Counted from the first letter of the stretch, positions 16,837-25,299 are shown. The stretch: DNA of 64,000 bases from Catellatospora bangladeshensis (GCF_016862575.1 NZ_BONF01000036.1:1-64000); one strand, 5' to 3'. The notes: a model not told the origin generated them from the sequence alone. Program-made: numbers and translations.

Positions 16837-18036
16837 ATGCGACCGCCGAAGCTGATCTCAGCCGAGCCGATCGGAGAGCGGATTCGCCTGCTGCGCCAGC
16901 AGCGCGGCTGGTCGATCCGGTACGCCGCCAGCGTGGCCGGGATTAGCCACACGCAGTGGTCGCGGATCGAGAACGGGCTACGCTCGGCTGACAATCGGTT
17001 CATCCTCGCCGAGATCGCAGCCGCACTTCGGGTTCCGCTATCCGATCTGACCACCGTTGCGGCACCGCCCGACGACCGAGGCCAGAACCGCGAAGCCGTC
17101 TACGGCATCATCAAAGCGGTCATCGAAGCCGATCTCGACTACCCCGCGGCCACCGCCGGCGGGTCGACGGCCCAGGTCCTGGCCCAGCTCGACACGGTCT
17201 GCGCACTGCGTTTCAACTGCGACTACCTCGCTGCGGCACGGTTGCTTCCGGAGGTGCTCGCAGGGTTGCACGCCGCCGCATCCGGACCTGACCGTGCCCA
17301 GGCGTTGCGCGCGATGGTCATCGGCGCCGACGCCGCGTCGTTCATCATCCGATACCTCGGCGAACCGGCCTCGGCCGTGCTCGTCGCCGACCGCGCCCGC
17401 CAGGCCGCCATGGCACTCGAGGATCCGATCATGATCGGTCTGGCGTCATGGTCGCAGGCACACGCCGCCAGCGGCATCGGCCTCTACACGCGCGCGCAGA
17501 CAATCGCTGATCAGGGTGTGCAGCTATTACAGGGGGTCCACGGCTCGGGGGTGCTGGAGCTACAGGGGCAGCTGATCACCGTGTCCGGCTTCGCCCGCTA
17601 CGCCCAGGGTGACCATGTCGGAGCGGCGGCGGCGCTGGAGGAAGCCGCCCTGATCGCAGACCAGACCGGGCAGTCCGACGCCCTCGGGCTCAACTTCGGC
17701 CCTACCAACATCTCCTTCTGGCGCATCAGCATGGAAGCCGACGGACACGACCCCGGCCACGCTGTCGAACTCGCCCGCACCGTCAACCCCCAGCTCGTAG
17801 GTGCAGTCTCCCGGCAGGTCGCCTTCTACATCGATCTGGCTCGCGCGTTGTCCAACATCGGCAAAGACACCGAAGCCGTGCGCATGCTGCTCGTCGGGGA
17901 GCGGCTGGCTCCCCAGCGAGTGCGCACCTCGCCGATCGTCGCCGAAACCTTGCGCGGGGCTCTCGGGCGGGCGCGGCGCGGCGCCGGCTGGGCGGAGCTA
18001 CGTGGCCTGTGCGAACGCGTCGGCATCCAGTGGTAG
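16837..18036 (+). CDS. XRE-family regulator with a TPR-like C-terminal domain
   Basis: 399 residues from the ATG at MRPPKLISAEPIGERI; a GTG at 16820 is an alternative. The N-terminal helix-turn-helix (about 12-70) reads RIRLLRQQRGWSIRYAASVAG and GISHTQWSRIENG. The remaining 330 residues are Ala-rich paired helices of TPR type, as in actinomycete regulators that sense a small ligand or peptide. A deoxyribosyltransferase-like gene follows 11 bases later, a pairing seen repeatedly in Streptomyces relatives from memory. Part of the accessory patch. Confidence 0.75.
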   Translation: MRPPKLISAEPIGERIRLLRQQRGWSIRYAASVAGISHTQWSRIENGLRSADNRFILAEIAAALRVPLSDLTTVAAPPDDRGQNREAVYGIIKAVIEADLDYPAATAGGSTAQVLAQLDTVCALRFNCDYLAAARLLPEVLAGLHAAASGPDRAQALRAMVIGADAASFIIRYLGEPASAVLVADRARQAAMALEDPIMIGLASWSQAHAASGIGLYTRAQTIADQGVQLLQGVHGSGVLELQGQLITVSGFARYAQGDHVGAAAALEEAALIADQTGQSDALGLNFGPTNISFWRISMEADGHDPGHAVELARTVNPQLVGAVSRQVAFYIDLARALSNIGKDTEAVRMLLVGERLAPQRVRTSPIVAETLRGALGRARRGAGWAELRGLCERVGIQW

Positions 18037-18047
18037 AGGACGCCACG

Positions 18048-18800
18048 GTGGGCGACGTGGTCGTGGTGCACGCCGGGGAAGACCCTCCGGCGCGATGGCA
18101 AGCATCGGTGTTTCTCGCAGGGCCGATGCCCCGCGACCCGAGTCTGCCGTCCTGGCGTCCCGAAGCCATCAGCGAGTTGACCACCGCATGGACGGGGCCG
18201 GGAACACTGGCCGTCTTCACACCCGAAGCCCGTGACCGTCATCAGCCCCGTCCCGGCTACGTCAGCCAGCTCTGGGAGGAGCAGTGGATGGCGGTAGCCG
18301 ACGTCATGCTGTTCTGGGTGCCGCGCAACACAACCACCATGCCAGGCCTCAACACCAATATCGAGTTCGGCCGGAATGAGTCCTCCGGACGGCTCGTCCT
18401 CGGCCTGCCACCCGAAGCCGTCAGCGTGCACTACCTCCGCCGAGCCGCCGAAACCCACGGCGCACCGGTACGAACTACTCTGCGGGAGACCACGCAAGCC
18501 ACGATCAACATGATCAACGGTGGAGCCGACCGGGCAGGACCTGACCGTGATGTCCCTCTACTGATCTGGCGCACCGACGCATTCCAGACATGGCGAGCCA
18601 ACCTCAACGGCGAACTGCAGGGTGCCCGACTGCTATGGGCTTGGTCGCCCGCCTCCGACTTCCGACTTCGTGCTTGGACCATGCGTGTGCGATACATCCG
18701 AGAGGGCTCGCACGCGGATGAACTGCTGATGGCCGGACCAGCCACTACGGCGCTACTGGCCAGCCCCCTCTCATCGACGGGGTTATCCGCCGAGCAGTGA
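18048..18800 (+). CDS. Nucleoside 2-deoxyribosyltransferase-like protein
   Basis: 250 residues from the GTG at 18048, chosen because GAGGA sits seven bases upstream. The first half resembles the nucleoside 2-deoxyribosyltransferase-like fold: VFLAGPMPRDPSLPSWRPEA, WEEQWMAVADVMLFWVPR and NTNIEFGR, the last holding the likely catalytic Glu. Known relatives cleave or exchange the N-glycosidic bond of deoxynucleosides. The C-terminal 100 residues (VPLLIWRTDAFQTWRANLNG onward) are unassigned. Co-oriented with the XRE regulator, so it may be a regulated nucleotide-modifying or defence-type enzyme; this is speculative. Confidence 0.65.
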   Translation: MGDVVVVHAGEDPPARWQASVFLAGPMPRDPSLPSWRPEAISELTTAWTGPGTLAVFTPEARDRHQPRPGYVSQLWEEQWMAVADVMLFWVPRNTTTMPGLNTNIEFGRNESSGRLVLGLPPEAVSVHYLRRAAETHGAPVRTTLRETTQATINMINGGADRAGPDRDVPLLIWRTDAFQTWRANLNGELQGARLLWAWSPASDFRLRAWTMRVRYIREGSHADELLMAGPATTALLASPLSSTGLSAEQ

Positions 18801-19042
18801 CCTCATGTAAGCGTGGAACGGATGAAGTCCATGCCGCTCCCTCAGCGTCGCTGGCTCGACGCACCTTTAGTTTGGAAGACCGTCAGGAGCTAGACGAGTT
18901 GTCCGGAACGCCTGTCAGCGGCAGCCGGGCCGCTGTCCTCTACTGCCGGCTCGTGACCGGCGATGGCACAGTGATCTGGCACGTCGATGGGAGTCGGCGA
19001 TACGCGGCGTCTGCTAGCCGTCCTGGACGTACAGTGGGTTAG
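18797..19042 (+). CDS. Possible small protein downstream of the deoxyribosyltransferase
   Basis: 81 residues, GTG start overlapping the previous stop (GTGA). No recognised domain, no membrane segment, and codon use is less G/C-biased than its neighbours. It may be real because of the overlap, or chance. Confidence 0.3.
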   Translation: MTSCKRGTDEVHAAPSASLARRTFSLEDRQELDELSGTPVSGSRAAVLYCRLVTGDGTVIWHVDGSRRYAASASRPGRTVG

Positions 19043-19132
19043 AGGCGCAGCCCATGAGGGGCATCTACTCACCGCGTCGCACCCCAGCCCAGCAGCGGGC
19101 CTCTTTGGCAGCATGCCGGCGAAGGGCAAACC

Positions 19133-19390
19133 ATGATCCTAGAACTGGTTACCTCGGCCATCATGGGATCGGGAGCCGCTGTAGCTATAAGCCCACCCGG
19201 ACCCGACCCGATCTGCGATAGCCCGACGCACGTGCAGACGACCGACGAGCGACAGTACTGCTTCGATCGATGGGCACGGTGGGTCTACGACAGCTGCGAT
19301 TGCAGTTTCCTAAACAGTGCGGATTGTCAGGCGATCTGGCATTACGGCCAGCAGCAGGGATGGCCCAACAAGTGCAAGAACGGGCAGTGA
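19133..19390 (+). CDS. Small cysteine-rich protein, possibly exported
   Basis: 85 residues with six Cys (PIC, QYC, SCDC, DCQ, KCK), an N-terminal hydrophobic stretch (ILELVTSAIMGSGAAVAI) that could be a weak signal or anchor, and many aromatic residues. An AAGGG site precedes the ATG. Base composition is more AT-rich than the window. Three disulfides in an exported peptide would explain the Cys count; no family recognised. Confidence 0.45.
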   Translation: MILELVTSAIMGSGAAVAISPPGPDPICDSPTHVQTTDERQYCFDRWARWVYDSCDCSFLNSADCQAIWHYGQQQGWPNKCKNGQ

Positions 19391-19519
19391 TGCCTTCCAT
19401 CTCCAGGTGAAGCGTAACAACCTTCCACGAGGCCAACGCCGAGCTTAACGACCTCTAGCAGCACTCAAACAGCTGCTTGGGTTGGCACAGATCGATGGCA
19501 GATCCTGAGGTTTCGCAGT

Positions 19520-20266
19520 GAGCCTTTCCCAGTAACGGTTCGTAACTCGGTGTGGTCATGTGGTGCGGCCGTGTTCGATGTGCAGCAGGACGAGGGCGGC
19601 GGCGACGATGGCGCCGATGATGTCGGGTGACAGGCTGACCCGGCGTAATGCCTTGAAGGTGGTCTTGAGCAGCGAGTTGGCTTGTTCGGCTCGGGCTCGG
19701 GCATACGCCTGAAGCCAGTTGAGCTGGCGTTGGTCGTCGGTCAGAGCGCCGTCGGCGGGTTTCCTGATCGGTAGGAGGAAGGTCGCTGCTTCGCCTTCGT
19801 AGCCCAGATCGGCCAGGACGGGCAGGTCGTCGCCGGTCCACTCGCGCAGCGCGGGCAGCATCTCTGCGTGTTCGCGCAACGCCGTGGTGTCGTGCTCGCG
19901 GCCGGGTCGCAGTCGGAGGTCCATAGCGGCCAGCCGTCTGGGGCCGAGACGACCTGGATGTTGGCGCCGTGGTGGTGATGTTTGCCCGACCAGTAGAGAT
20001 CCACGCCGGGGGTCGGGCCGGGGATCCGGCAACGGTCGGTGCAGATCAGGGTGCCGTCGACGTTGATGTGGCTGTGCCCGGCCATCTTGGCTGCCAGCAG
20101 CGCCGCGTGCAGGGATAGTTCGTCAGCCACGCACACCGACGTCGAGAGGCTCAACACGTCGACGACGACACTCACGTCAGCGCAGACATCCTGCGCACCT
20201 ACGGGCCCCAGTCGAAGCGCACGGAGTGCCGGCGCAGGCCGAACAGGTCTGCCTGGACAGGCATAA
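19520..20266 (-). mobile_element. Decayed IS5-type insertion sequence, copy 1
   Basis: The left end is placed where homology to copy 2 begins: GAGCCTTTCCCAGTAACGG here against GAGCCCTTCCCGGTAACGG at 21361. The body holds a frameshifted DDE transposase remnant. The right end is uncertain because the N-terminal part is degraded. Confidence 0.6.
19556..20266 (-). pseudogene. IS5-family DDE transposase remnant (frameshifted)
   Basis: The C-terminal frame reads GREHDTTALREHAEMLPALR, ADLGYEGEAATFLLPIRKP, LNWLQAYARARAEQANSLLK and AALVLLHIEHGRTT; the upstream part (NVDGTLICTDR, WSGKHHHHGANIQV, DGWPLWTSD) is in another frame. The shift lies near 19905-19915, where comparison with copy 2 suggests a one-base loss. 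The first Asp (NVDGTL), the second (ADLGYEG) and a later Glu are the likely DDE triad. The N-terminal helix-turn-helix is unrecognisable. Inactive. Confidence 0.75.
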
Positions 20267-20362
20267 TCAGGCCACCCGCATCGGCGTGATCGCGGCGACC
20301 TTATGCTCAGCGCCGAGCACGGACATCGCGTTCTCTTGGCGCATCGCCCGAATGGAGAGCTC

Positions 20363-21271
20363 ATGACCACGGCCTCGTCCACCAGCTACGCACCCGCGGT
20401 GCCCGAGAAGCACGGGATGGCGCCGATCGCCATCCCCCCACAGCCTGACGCCATCGAGCTCGGAACCGGGCAGCCGCCGAACGCCTCGGCACCAGAGGCC
20501 TGGCACAGCGAGTACGGCAGCATGTTCGCCCGCAACGTCGGCATCGCCACGCTCACGCCGTTCCTGCCGGATCCGGCCAAGGCCACGGGCGCCGCCGTGA
20601 TCGTGGCTCCGGGCGGAGGATTCATGTCCCTGTCCATGGAGAACGAGGGCTGGGACGTTGCGCGCGCGCTCGCGAACCGCGGCGTAGCTGCCTTCGTGCT
20701 GAAGTACCGGCTCAAGCCGACCCCGGAGGACCTTGACGACTTCGCCGTAGCGATCAGGGCGATGCTGGCCGGACCACGTCCATCGGACTGGCATGACCCA
20801 GCCACCGCGCTCCGCGCCCTGGACCCGCAGATCGCCGACGCCCGCGCAGCGTTCGCGCTCGTGCGCAGCCGAGCGTCCGAGTGGACAATCGATCCCGAGC
20901 GCGTCGGCATGGTCGGCTTCTCCGCCGGTGCCATGCTCACCGTCGCCACTGCCCTTGTCGGTGAGGATGCGAAGCCGGCCTTCATCGGCGATATCTACGG
21001 TCCGCTCACGGCGTTCGAGGTACCCGACGACGCGCCGCCGCTGTTCATCGCACTTGCCGCAGACGATGGCCTGATCGACCCGAGCGGGTTCCCCCTGGTG
21101 GAGAGCTGGCGCGCTGCCGGGCGGCCCGTGGAGCTCCACTTCTACGAGCAGGGCGGGCACGGATTCGGCATGTACCCGAAGGAGACGACCAGCACCGACT
21201 GGTTCGACTCCTTCGTGAGCTGGATGAGGATGCACGGTCTGCTCGAGAACCCTGAGGCGACATCCCCCTGA
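20363..21271 (+). CDS. Alpha/beta-hydrolase esterase (BD-FAE/acetylhydrolase-like)
   Basis: 302 residues from the ATG after GGAGAGC. An oxyanion-hole motif APGGGFMSLSMENEGWDVAR, nucleophile elbow GFSAG, an acidic AADDGLIDPSG and a terminal HGFGMYP give a full Ser-Asp-His triad. The pattern is that of small-ester hydrolases related to acetyl-xylan or kynurenine-formamidase-like esterases. No signal peptide, so cytosolic. The gene is intact yet lies between two decayed IS5-type copies, so it may have been carried in by transposition. Confidence 0.75.
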   Translation: MTTASSTSYAPAVPEKHGMAPIAIPPQPDAIELGTGQPPNASAPEAWHSEYGSMFARNVGIATLTPFLPDPAKATGAAVIVAPGGGFMSLSMENEGWDVARALANRGVAAFVLKYRLKPTPEDLDDFAVAIRAMLAGPRPSDWHDPATALRALDPQIADARAAFALVRSRASEWTIDPERVGMVGFSAGAMLTVATALVGEDAKPAFIGDIYGPLTAFEVPDDAPPLFIALAADDGLIDPSGFPLVESWRAAGRPVELHFYEQGGHGFGMYPKETTSTDWFDSFVSWMRMHGLLENPEATSP

Positions 21272-21360
21272 GGCGACCAGCTCCTGCGAAATGGCCCCCC
21301 CAAGGCAAGCTCGGGTTGGCCGGTGGCCAATCGCGCGTGTCCGCGGTGATTGAAGGCATT

Positions 21361-21860
21361 GAGCCCTTCCCGGTAACGGCTCGTGACTGACCGTGGTCAG
21401 GTGGTGCGGTCGTGTTCGGCGTGCAGCAGGACGAGGGCCGCGGCGACAATCTTGCCGATGTACTGGGGCGACAAGCTGATCCGCCGCAGGGCCTTGAAGG
21501 CGGTGTTGAGAAGGGCGTTTGCTTGTTCGGCGCGGGCCCGGGCGTACGCGTGCAGCCAGTTGAGCTTGCGCTGGTCGTCGGTGAGCTTCCCGCGGGCGGG
21601 TTTCTTGATCGGCACGATGAACACGTCCTCGCCTTCGTAGCCCAGGTCGGCCAGGGCGGGCAGGTCATCGCCGGTCTACTCGCTGAGCGCGGGCAGCATC
21701 TCTTCGTGTTTGCGCAGGCAGGTGGTGTCGTGTTCGCGGCCGGGACGTACCTCGGAGGTCCAGATCGGCCACCCGTCGGGGGTGGACGCGACCTGGATGT
21801 TGCCGCCATGGTGGTGGTGTTTGCCTGACCACCAAAGATCTACTCCTGGGGTCGGGCCGG
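21361..21860 (-). mobile_element. Decayed IS5-type insertion sequence, copy 2
   Basis: The left end at GAGCCCTTCCCGG matches copy 1. The right side is cut at about 21860 after PGPTPGVDLWW, where homology switches abruptly to an IS3-type fragment on the other strand. Same orientation as copy 1, but proteins differ at roughly a quarter of positions, so these are different members of one family. Confidence 0.6.
21397..21860 (-). pseudogene. IS5-family DDE transposase remnant (nonsense mutation, truncated)
   Basis: Reads GVDLWWSGKHHHHGGNIQV, PDGWPIWTSE, GREHDTTCLRKHEEMLPALSE, then a TAG where copy 1 has Trp (21675-21677), then TGDDLPALADLGYEGEDVF, LNWLHAYARARAEQANALLN and AALVLLHAEHDRTT. A single TGG-to-TAG change thus breaks the frame. 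The N-terminal half is missing. Confidence 0.75.
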
Positions 21861-22040
21861 GTGTTGCAGAACAACGTCCTGGACCGCCGGTCCTGGGCCA
21901 CCCGTGAGCAGCTGCGTACCGCGATCGTGACCTGGATCGAACGCACCTACCACCGGCGCCGGAGGCAGCGCCCGCTGGGCAAGTTGACCCCCATCGAGTT
22001 CGAGACAATCATGACCCCACAGGCCAGCCAGGCCGCGTGA
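21861..22040 (+). pseudogene. IS3-family transposase C-terminal fragment
   Basis: Fifty-nine residues: LQNNVLDRRSWATREQLRTA, then TWIERTYHRRRRQRPLGKLT, PIEFE and a stop. This is the end of an IS3 OrfB integrase-core transposase, including the last part of the rve domain. All upstream parts are absent; the fragment abuts IS5 copy 2 exactly, so one element inserted into or recombined with the other. Confidence 0.75.
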
Positions 22041-22098
22041 CTACACCTGTCACCTATCCGATGAACTGCCTACCGTCATCCGGCTCCTCACCGCCGAG

Positions 22099-22323
22099 TT
22101 GGCTGCCCTGGTCGAGAGTTATGGCGGTCGCCGCAAGCGTTTCAACCTGGCTGACAAACGCCGGGAGCACCCTAATGCTTGTGCATCGTGGACCGATGAC
22201 CTGGACGCGCAGCTGCTGACCCGGTTCGAGGCCGGCGATACGGTCGCTGAGATCGCAAGTGACATGGGCCGAAAGGAGTCGGCGATCGTGCCGCGGCTCC
22301 GGAAGCACGGCGTGGACATCTGA
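22099..22323 (+). CDS. Small helix-turn-helix protein, probably a 3' gene fragment
   Basis: 74 residues from a TTG. The C-terminal 50 residues (WTDDLDAQLLTRFEAGDTVA, EIASDMGRKESAIVPRLRKHG) match a small helical DNA-binding motif seen at the C-terminus of some helicases and as a free domain. The frame stays open upstream to the end of the IS3 fragment without a good start, so it is probably the tail of a gene cut by the insertion. Confidence 0.4.
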   Translation: MAALVESYGGRRKRFNLADKRREHPNACASWTDDLDAQLLTRFEAGDTVAEIASDMGRKESAIVPRLRKHGVDI

Positions 22324-22517
22324 TCGGCGGCAAGCTGGCGCGCCCGCATGCCCGCGCTGCGGCCTGGAGGCCGGTCACGGGCACGCGGGAGCGCCGCCGC
22401 GCTCGCGCGGCCCTTGATCATTAGAGGGGTGTGTTCGGCAGCCGCGCCAATGAAGGTGACCTAATTGATCTTGAATGCTGAACGGCGTAGACACTCAGTA
22501 GACACGCACCTACAAGC

Positions 22518-22550
22518 AGAGGGCCCGTCCGATGATCGGACAGGCCCTCT
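22518..22550 (-). terminator. Strong terminator downstream of the tRNA-Val-like sequence
   Basis: AGAGGGCC-C-GTCCGAT-G-ATCGGAC-A-GGCCCTCT: fifteen pairs with one internal mismatch and a one-base tip. It lies directly after the CCA end of the tRNA-like sequence on the minus strand, where tRNA genes normally carry such hairpins. Confidence 0.8.
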
Positions 22551-22554
22551 GAGC

Positions 22555-22603
22555 TGGTGGGCGATACTGGGTTTGAACCATCGACCTCTTCCGTGTCAAG
22601 AAG
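22555..22603 (-). other. 3' fragment of a tRNA-Val(GAC) gene: pseudo-tRNA or attachment-site remnant
   Basis: On the minus strand the sequence has TTGACAC as anticodon loop (anticodon GAC), 3' anticodon stem GGAAG, variable region AGGTCG, an intact T arm ATGGTTCAAACCCAG, and acceptor ATCGCCC-ACCA with encoded CCA. The 5' half is missing or badly deleted: upstream only CGATTAGAGCTTC is left. A 3' half with CCA and native terminator is the usual footprint of an element integrated into a tRNA gene; a tRNA pseudogene with a D-arm deletion is the alternative. No intact tRNA-Val is in the window. Confidence 0.65.
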
Positions 22604-22620
22604 CTCTAATCGTGACGCGC

Positions 22621-23247
22621 TCAGATGAGGCGGGCGGTGGCCAACACCACCGGTGTGGACAGGCCGGGCCAGGAGCCGACCAGAGTGTCGTCGCCGGACG
22701 GGGCATGAACACCCGCCACGCGCACAACGCTGAGCTCGACGCCCTCTGCCTTGACGAACGTCAGGGCACCGTCGGTGACGTGTCGGACCTCACCCAGGGC
22801 CGGCACCTGCGCATGCGAGCCGCTGCCGTCCACCGTCATGACCGGTTCGCGGACCTGCTTCTGGCCGTCGACTTCGAAGTACTCCTCAGCCTGGGTGCCG
22901 CCTGTGAGCACGGCGTGGGCGAGCGCGGCCGCGTAAACCGGATCGCCGCAGGCGTCGTACACCCAGCGCTTGCCCAGCACGGAGTGCTCCGTGGTGCCGA
23001 TCAGGAACGCGTCGCCCCCGGCCAGTGGCGCCCCGCGGTAGGTCATCGGCACGTGCAGCACCGGGCCGTCACCGGCGCGGACCATCATGATCTCGATGCC
23101 GACCTCGCCCGCCGGGTCGTCGAAGCGGCAGGCGGCGACCCGCTCGACGGCGCTCGCGTCGCCGGAGAACCAGGTCCGGCCGGGCAGCCAGGCGGCGAGC
23201 AGTTCGAGCTTGGTGGGGCTGATGTCAGCGTGGTGAAGCAGAGCCAT
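22621..23247 (-). CDS. Maltokinase N-terminal cap-like protein
   Basis: 208 residues. MALLHHADISPTKLELLAAW, CRFDDPAGEVGIEIMMV, HVPMTYRGAPL, FLIGTTEHSVLGKRWVYDAC and GDPVYAAAL are characteristic of the N-terminal cap of mycobacterial-type maltokinase, here as a stand-alone protein without the kinase lobes. Role unknown; it may bind a sugar or regulate trehalose/glycogen metabolism. The stop lies 18 bases from the tRNA-like fragment, so the gene sits at the border of the accessory patch. Confidence 0.75.
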   Translation of the reverse strand: MALLHHADISPTKLELLAAWLPGRTWFSGDASAVERVAACRFDDPAGEVGIEIMMVRAGDGPVLHVPMTYRGAPLAGGDAFLIGTTEHSVLGKRWVYDACGDPVYAAALAHAVLTGGTQAEEYFEVDGQKQVREPVMTVDGSGSHAQVPALGEVRHVTDGALTFVKAEGVELSVVRVAGVHAPSGDDTLVGSWPGLSTPVVLATARLI

Positions 23248-23272
23248 ACCCGCATCCTAGTCTCATGATCAG

Positions 23273-23722
23273 TTACCGGTGTCCCGCCATGACCTCGGGC
23301 AGCCGCCATACCAATGCGCCCTGCCCGGCCTGGAGCACGTGCGCGGCGGCCAGCGGGATCCAGAAGCACTCGAACCGGATCGGCTCGTCGCCGTGGTCGT
23401 CCTCGCTGCTGAACCAGCGCTCCGGGGTGTCCTCGGTGACGGCCAGGTGGAAGACGTGCCGGTGGTGTAGCTCGTACAGGTACGGGCTGGGGTCGTACTC
23501 CATCTCGCCGAGCTTGCCGAGCAGCTTCAACCCGGTGAGGCCGGTCTCCTCGCCCGCCTCGCGCAGCGCCGCCTGTTCCGGGGTCTCCCCCGGCTTGATG
23601 CTGCCCGCAGGGACCTGGATGCCGACCTCCTCCCAGCTGTAGTCGACGTGCCGGAAGACCAGCAGCCTGCCGTCGCGCACGATGTAGCAGACGACTTTCT
23701 CGCGTACCCGCTTGTCTCGCAT
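23273..23722 (-). CDS. Nudix hydrolase
   Basis: 149 residues. The complete Nudix box, GSIKPGETPEQAALREAGEE followed by TGL, supplies the Mg-binding REAGEE. Start at MRDKRVREK, with GAGG close upstream. The box is followed by a Tyr/Pro-containing loop and HHRHVFHL. Hydrolyses a nucleoside diphosphate linked to something; the substrate cannot be read from sequence. Two bases from the DUF4419 stop, so probably co-transcribed. Confidence 0.85.
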   Translation of the reverse strand: MRDKRVREKVVCYIVRDGRLLVFRHVDYSWEEVGIQVPAGSIKPGETPEQAALREAGEETGLTGLKLLGKLGEMEYDPSPYLYELHHRHVFHLAVTEDTPERWFSSEDDHGDEPIRFECFWIPLAAAHVLQAGQGALVWRLPEVMAGHR

Positions 23723-23724
23723 CC

Positions 23725-25248
23725 TCACCCCTCGTGCTCTGGCCGTGGACGGAGCAGGTCGCTGAGCCGCCCGCTGCGCAGGGACTCGATATCGCCCCCG
23801 TTGTCCAGTGCGACTTCCAGCAGTGCCGCGAAGCTCGTGCCGTACAGCCAGACCTCGGCCGGGTCGTCGGTGAAGTGGTAGTTGCGGACGGTGATCCCGT
23901 GGCCGGCGTCGGTCAGCACCTCCTCGAAGCGGCACACCGCCACGTGGTATCCCGCCTCGCGGTACCGGTGCAGCGAGCAGATGCTGCGCCCGTCGGGCAG
24001 CTCGATCACCGCGGTCGCCGTGATGTCCTCGCCAACGGGCGTATGGCGGATCGGAACGGACGGTCCCAGGCGCCACGCGCCGTCGAACAGGACGGCCGAG
24101 GCCATGCGCCGGTAGACCGCGACGACGTCTGCGGGCCCGTGCGCCAGCGAACCGGTGGCCGGCGTCGTCACGTGCTCACGTTCGATCCGGTCGAGCAGAT
24201 CCTCGATCTCGGCGCGGGCCGGGGCCAGGTGCCAGCCAGCCACCGGGCGCAGCGCGCCATCGGGGTCCTGCGCCACCGCGGCGACACCGCCGTGCAGCGC
24301 GAGCGTGTGGTGCTGGCCCGCGTTCCGGTCCTCGACGTGCACGACGACCCGGGACTGCCGGGCCGGCACGTCCGCCGGTCGTACGCCGGGGCCGAAGTAG
24401 AGCCGGCCGTCGACCGTGACGTCGCGCGGCTCGTCGAGCGGCAGCTCAAGCAGCGGGTTGACCCGCTCGGCGACGCCGTCCTCGTCGATGTACGGGTGCA
24501 GCCGCGCGAGCCAGCCGGTGGTGACCGAGGCGCCGTACGCGTCGGCGGGGTTGTAGATGCGCTGCCAGAACGCCGTGTCCACGTCACCGGAGGCGGCGCG
24601 CACGAACTGTTCGGCGATCGGCGCCAGCGAGCGGTGCCAGTCGCCCAGCCCGAACCGGGGCAGCTCGTCGATCCGGGTGCGGATCGTGCGCCAGTCCTGC
24701 TCGGTGCCGGTCAGCGTGATCGACGGGATGCCGCACACGCTGTACACCCACACGTCGAAGTACGGCGAGTACGCGTCGAGCAGCACCACCCGCGCCGCCG
24801 TGCGCTCGACGTCGGTGCTGGTGGTGAAGTCGCAGGCGAACAGGGCAGCGTCGGTGACCTGGTCGTCGAGCAGCTTGGCGTACTGCGCGACCAGGTGCCG
24901 CCAGGAGTCGGCGTCCTGCGGCACCGGGCCGTCGAGCGTGATCTCCAAGCGGCGCCGCCCGGCGTGGTTGACCAGCAGCGGGCGCAGCTGCTCGGCGTGC
25001 AGCCGGATGTGCTGCGCCAGGCCCTGGGTGATGGTCAGCCACACCACGTCCGGGGAGAGCACGAGCGGGCGGTGCTCGGCGAAGGCGCGGCCTGCCGCGT
25101 ACAGCAGCGGATGCACGCCATTGGGTGGCAGTACGGGCAGATCCGGGTCGCCACCGATCGTGATCGCGTCGGGGCACAGCTCGCGCAGCGGCACGGTCGG
25201 CAGCGGCTCAGCTGCGGGAACGACGTCGTCGACGGGGAAGATCACCAC
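23725..25248 (-). CDS. DUF4419 domain protein
   Basis: 507 residues, GTG start. GVHPLLYAAGRAFAEHRPLV, LSPDVVWLTITQGLAQHIRL and the NHAGRRRLEI region fit DUF4419, a family of unknown function found in bacteria and fungi. The C-terminal 150 residues hold RSICSLHRYREAGYHVAVC and a DNGGDIESLRSGRL tail. Soluble, no signal peptide. Upstream of, and nearly touching, the Nudix gene. Confidence 0.72.
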   Translation of the reverse strand: MVIFPVDDVVPAAEPLPTVPLRELCPDAITIGGDPDLPVLPPNGVHPLLYAAGRAFAEHRPLVLSPDVVWLTITQGLAQHIRLHAEQLRPLLVNHAGRRRLEITLDGPVPQDADSWRHLVAQYAKLLDDQVTDAALFACDFTTSTDVERTAARVVLLDAYSPYFDVWVYSVCGIPSITLTGTEQDWRTIRTRIDELPRFGLGDWHRSLAPIAEQFVRAASGDVDTAFWQRIYNPADAYGASVTTGWLARLHPYIDEDGVAERVNPLLELPLDEPRDVTVDGRLYFGPGVRPADVPARQSRVVVHVEDRNAGQHHTLALHGGVAAVAQDPDGALRPVAGWHLAPARAEIEDLLDRIEREHVTTPATGSLAHGPADVVAVYRRMASAVLFDGAWRLGPSVPIRHTPVGEDITATAVIELPDGRSICSLHRYREAGYHVAVCRFEEVLTDAGHGITVRNYHFTDDPAEVWLYGTSFAALLEVALDNGGDIESLRSGRLSDLLRPRPEHEG

Positions 25249-25299
25249 CTGGCGACACTACCGTCCGGTGAGCGCCCACGCTGTCCCGCGCGGACGAAC

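Noticed and set aside
19520-21860. Active composite transposon carrying the esterase
   Set aside because: The two IS5 copies differ at roughly a quarter of residues, are truncated at different points and both are inactive.
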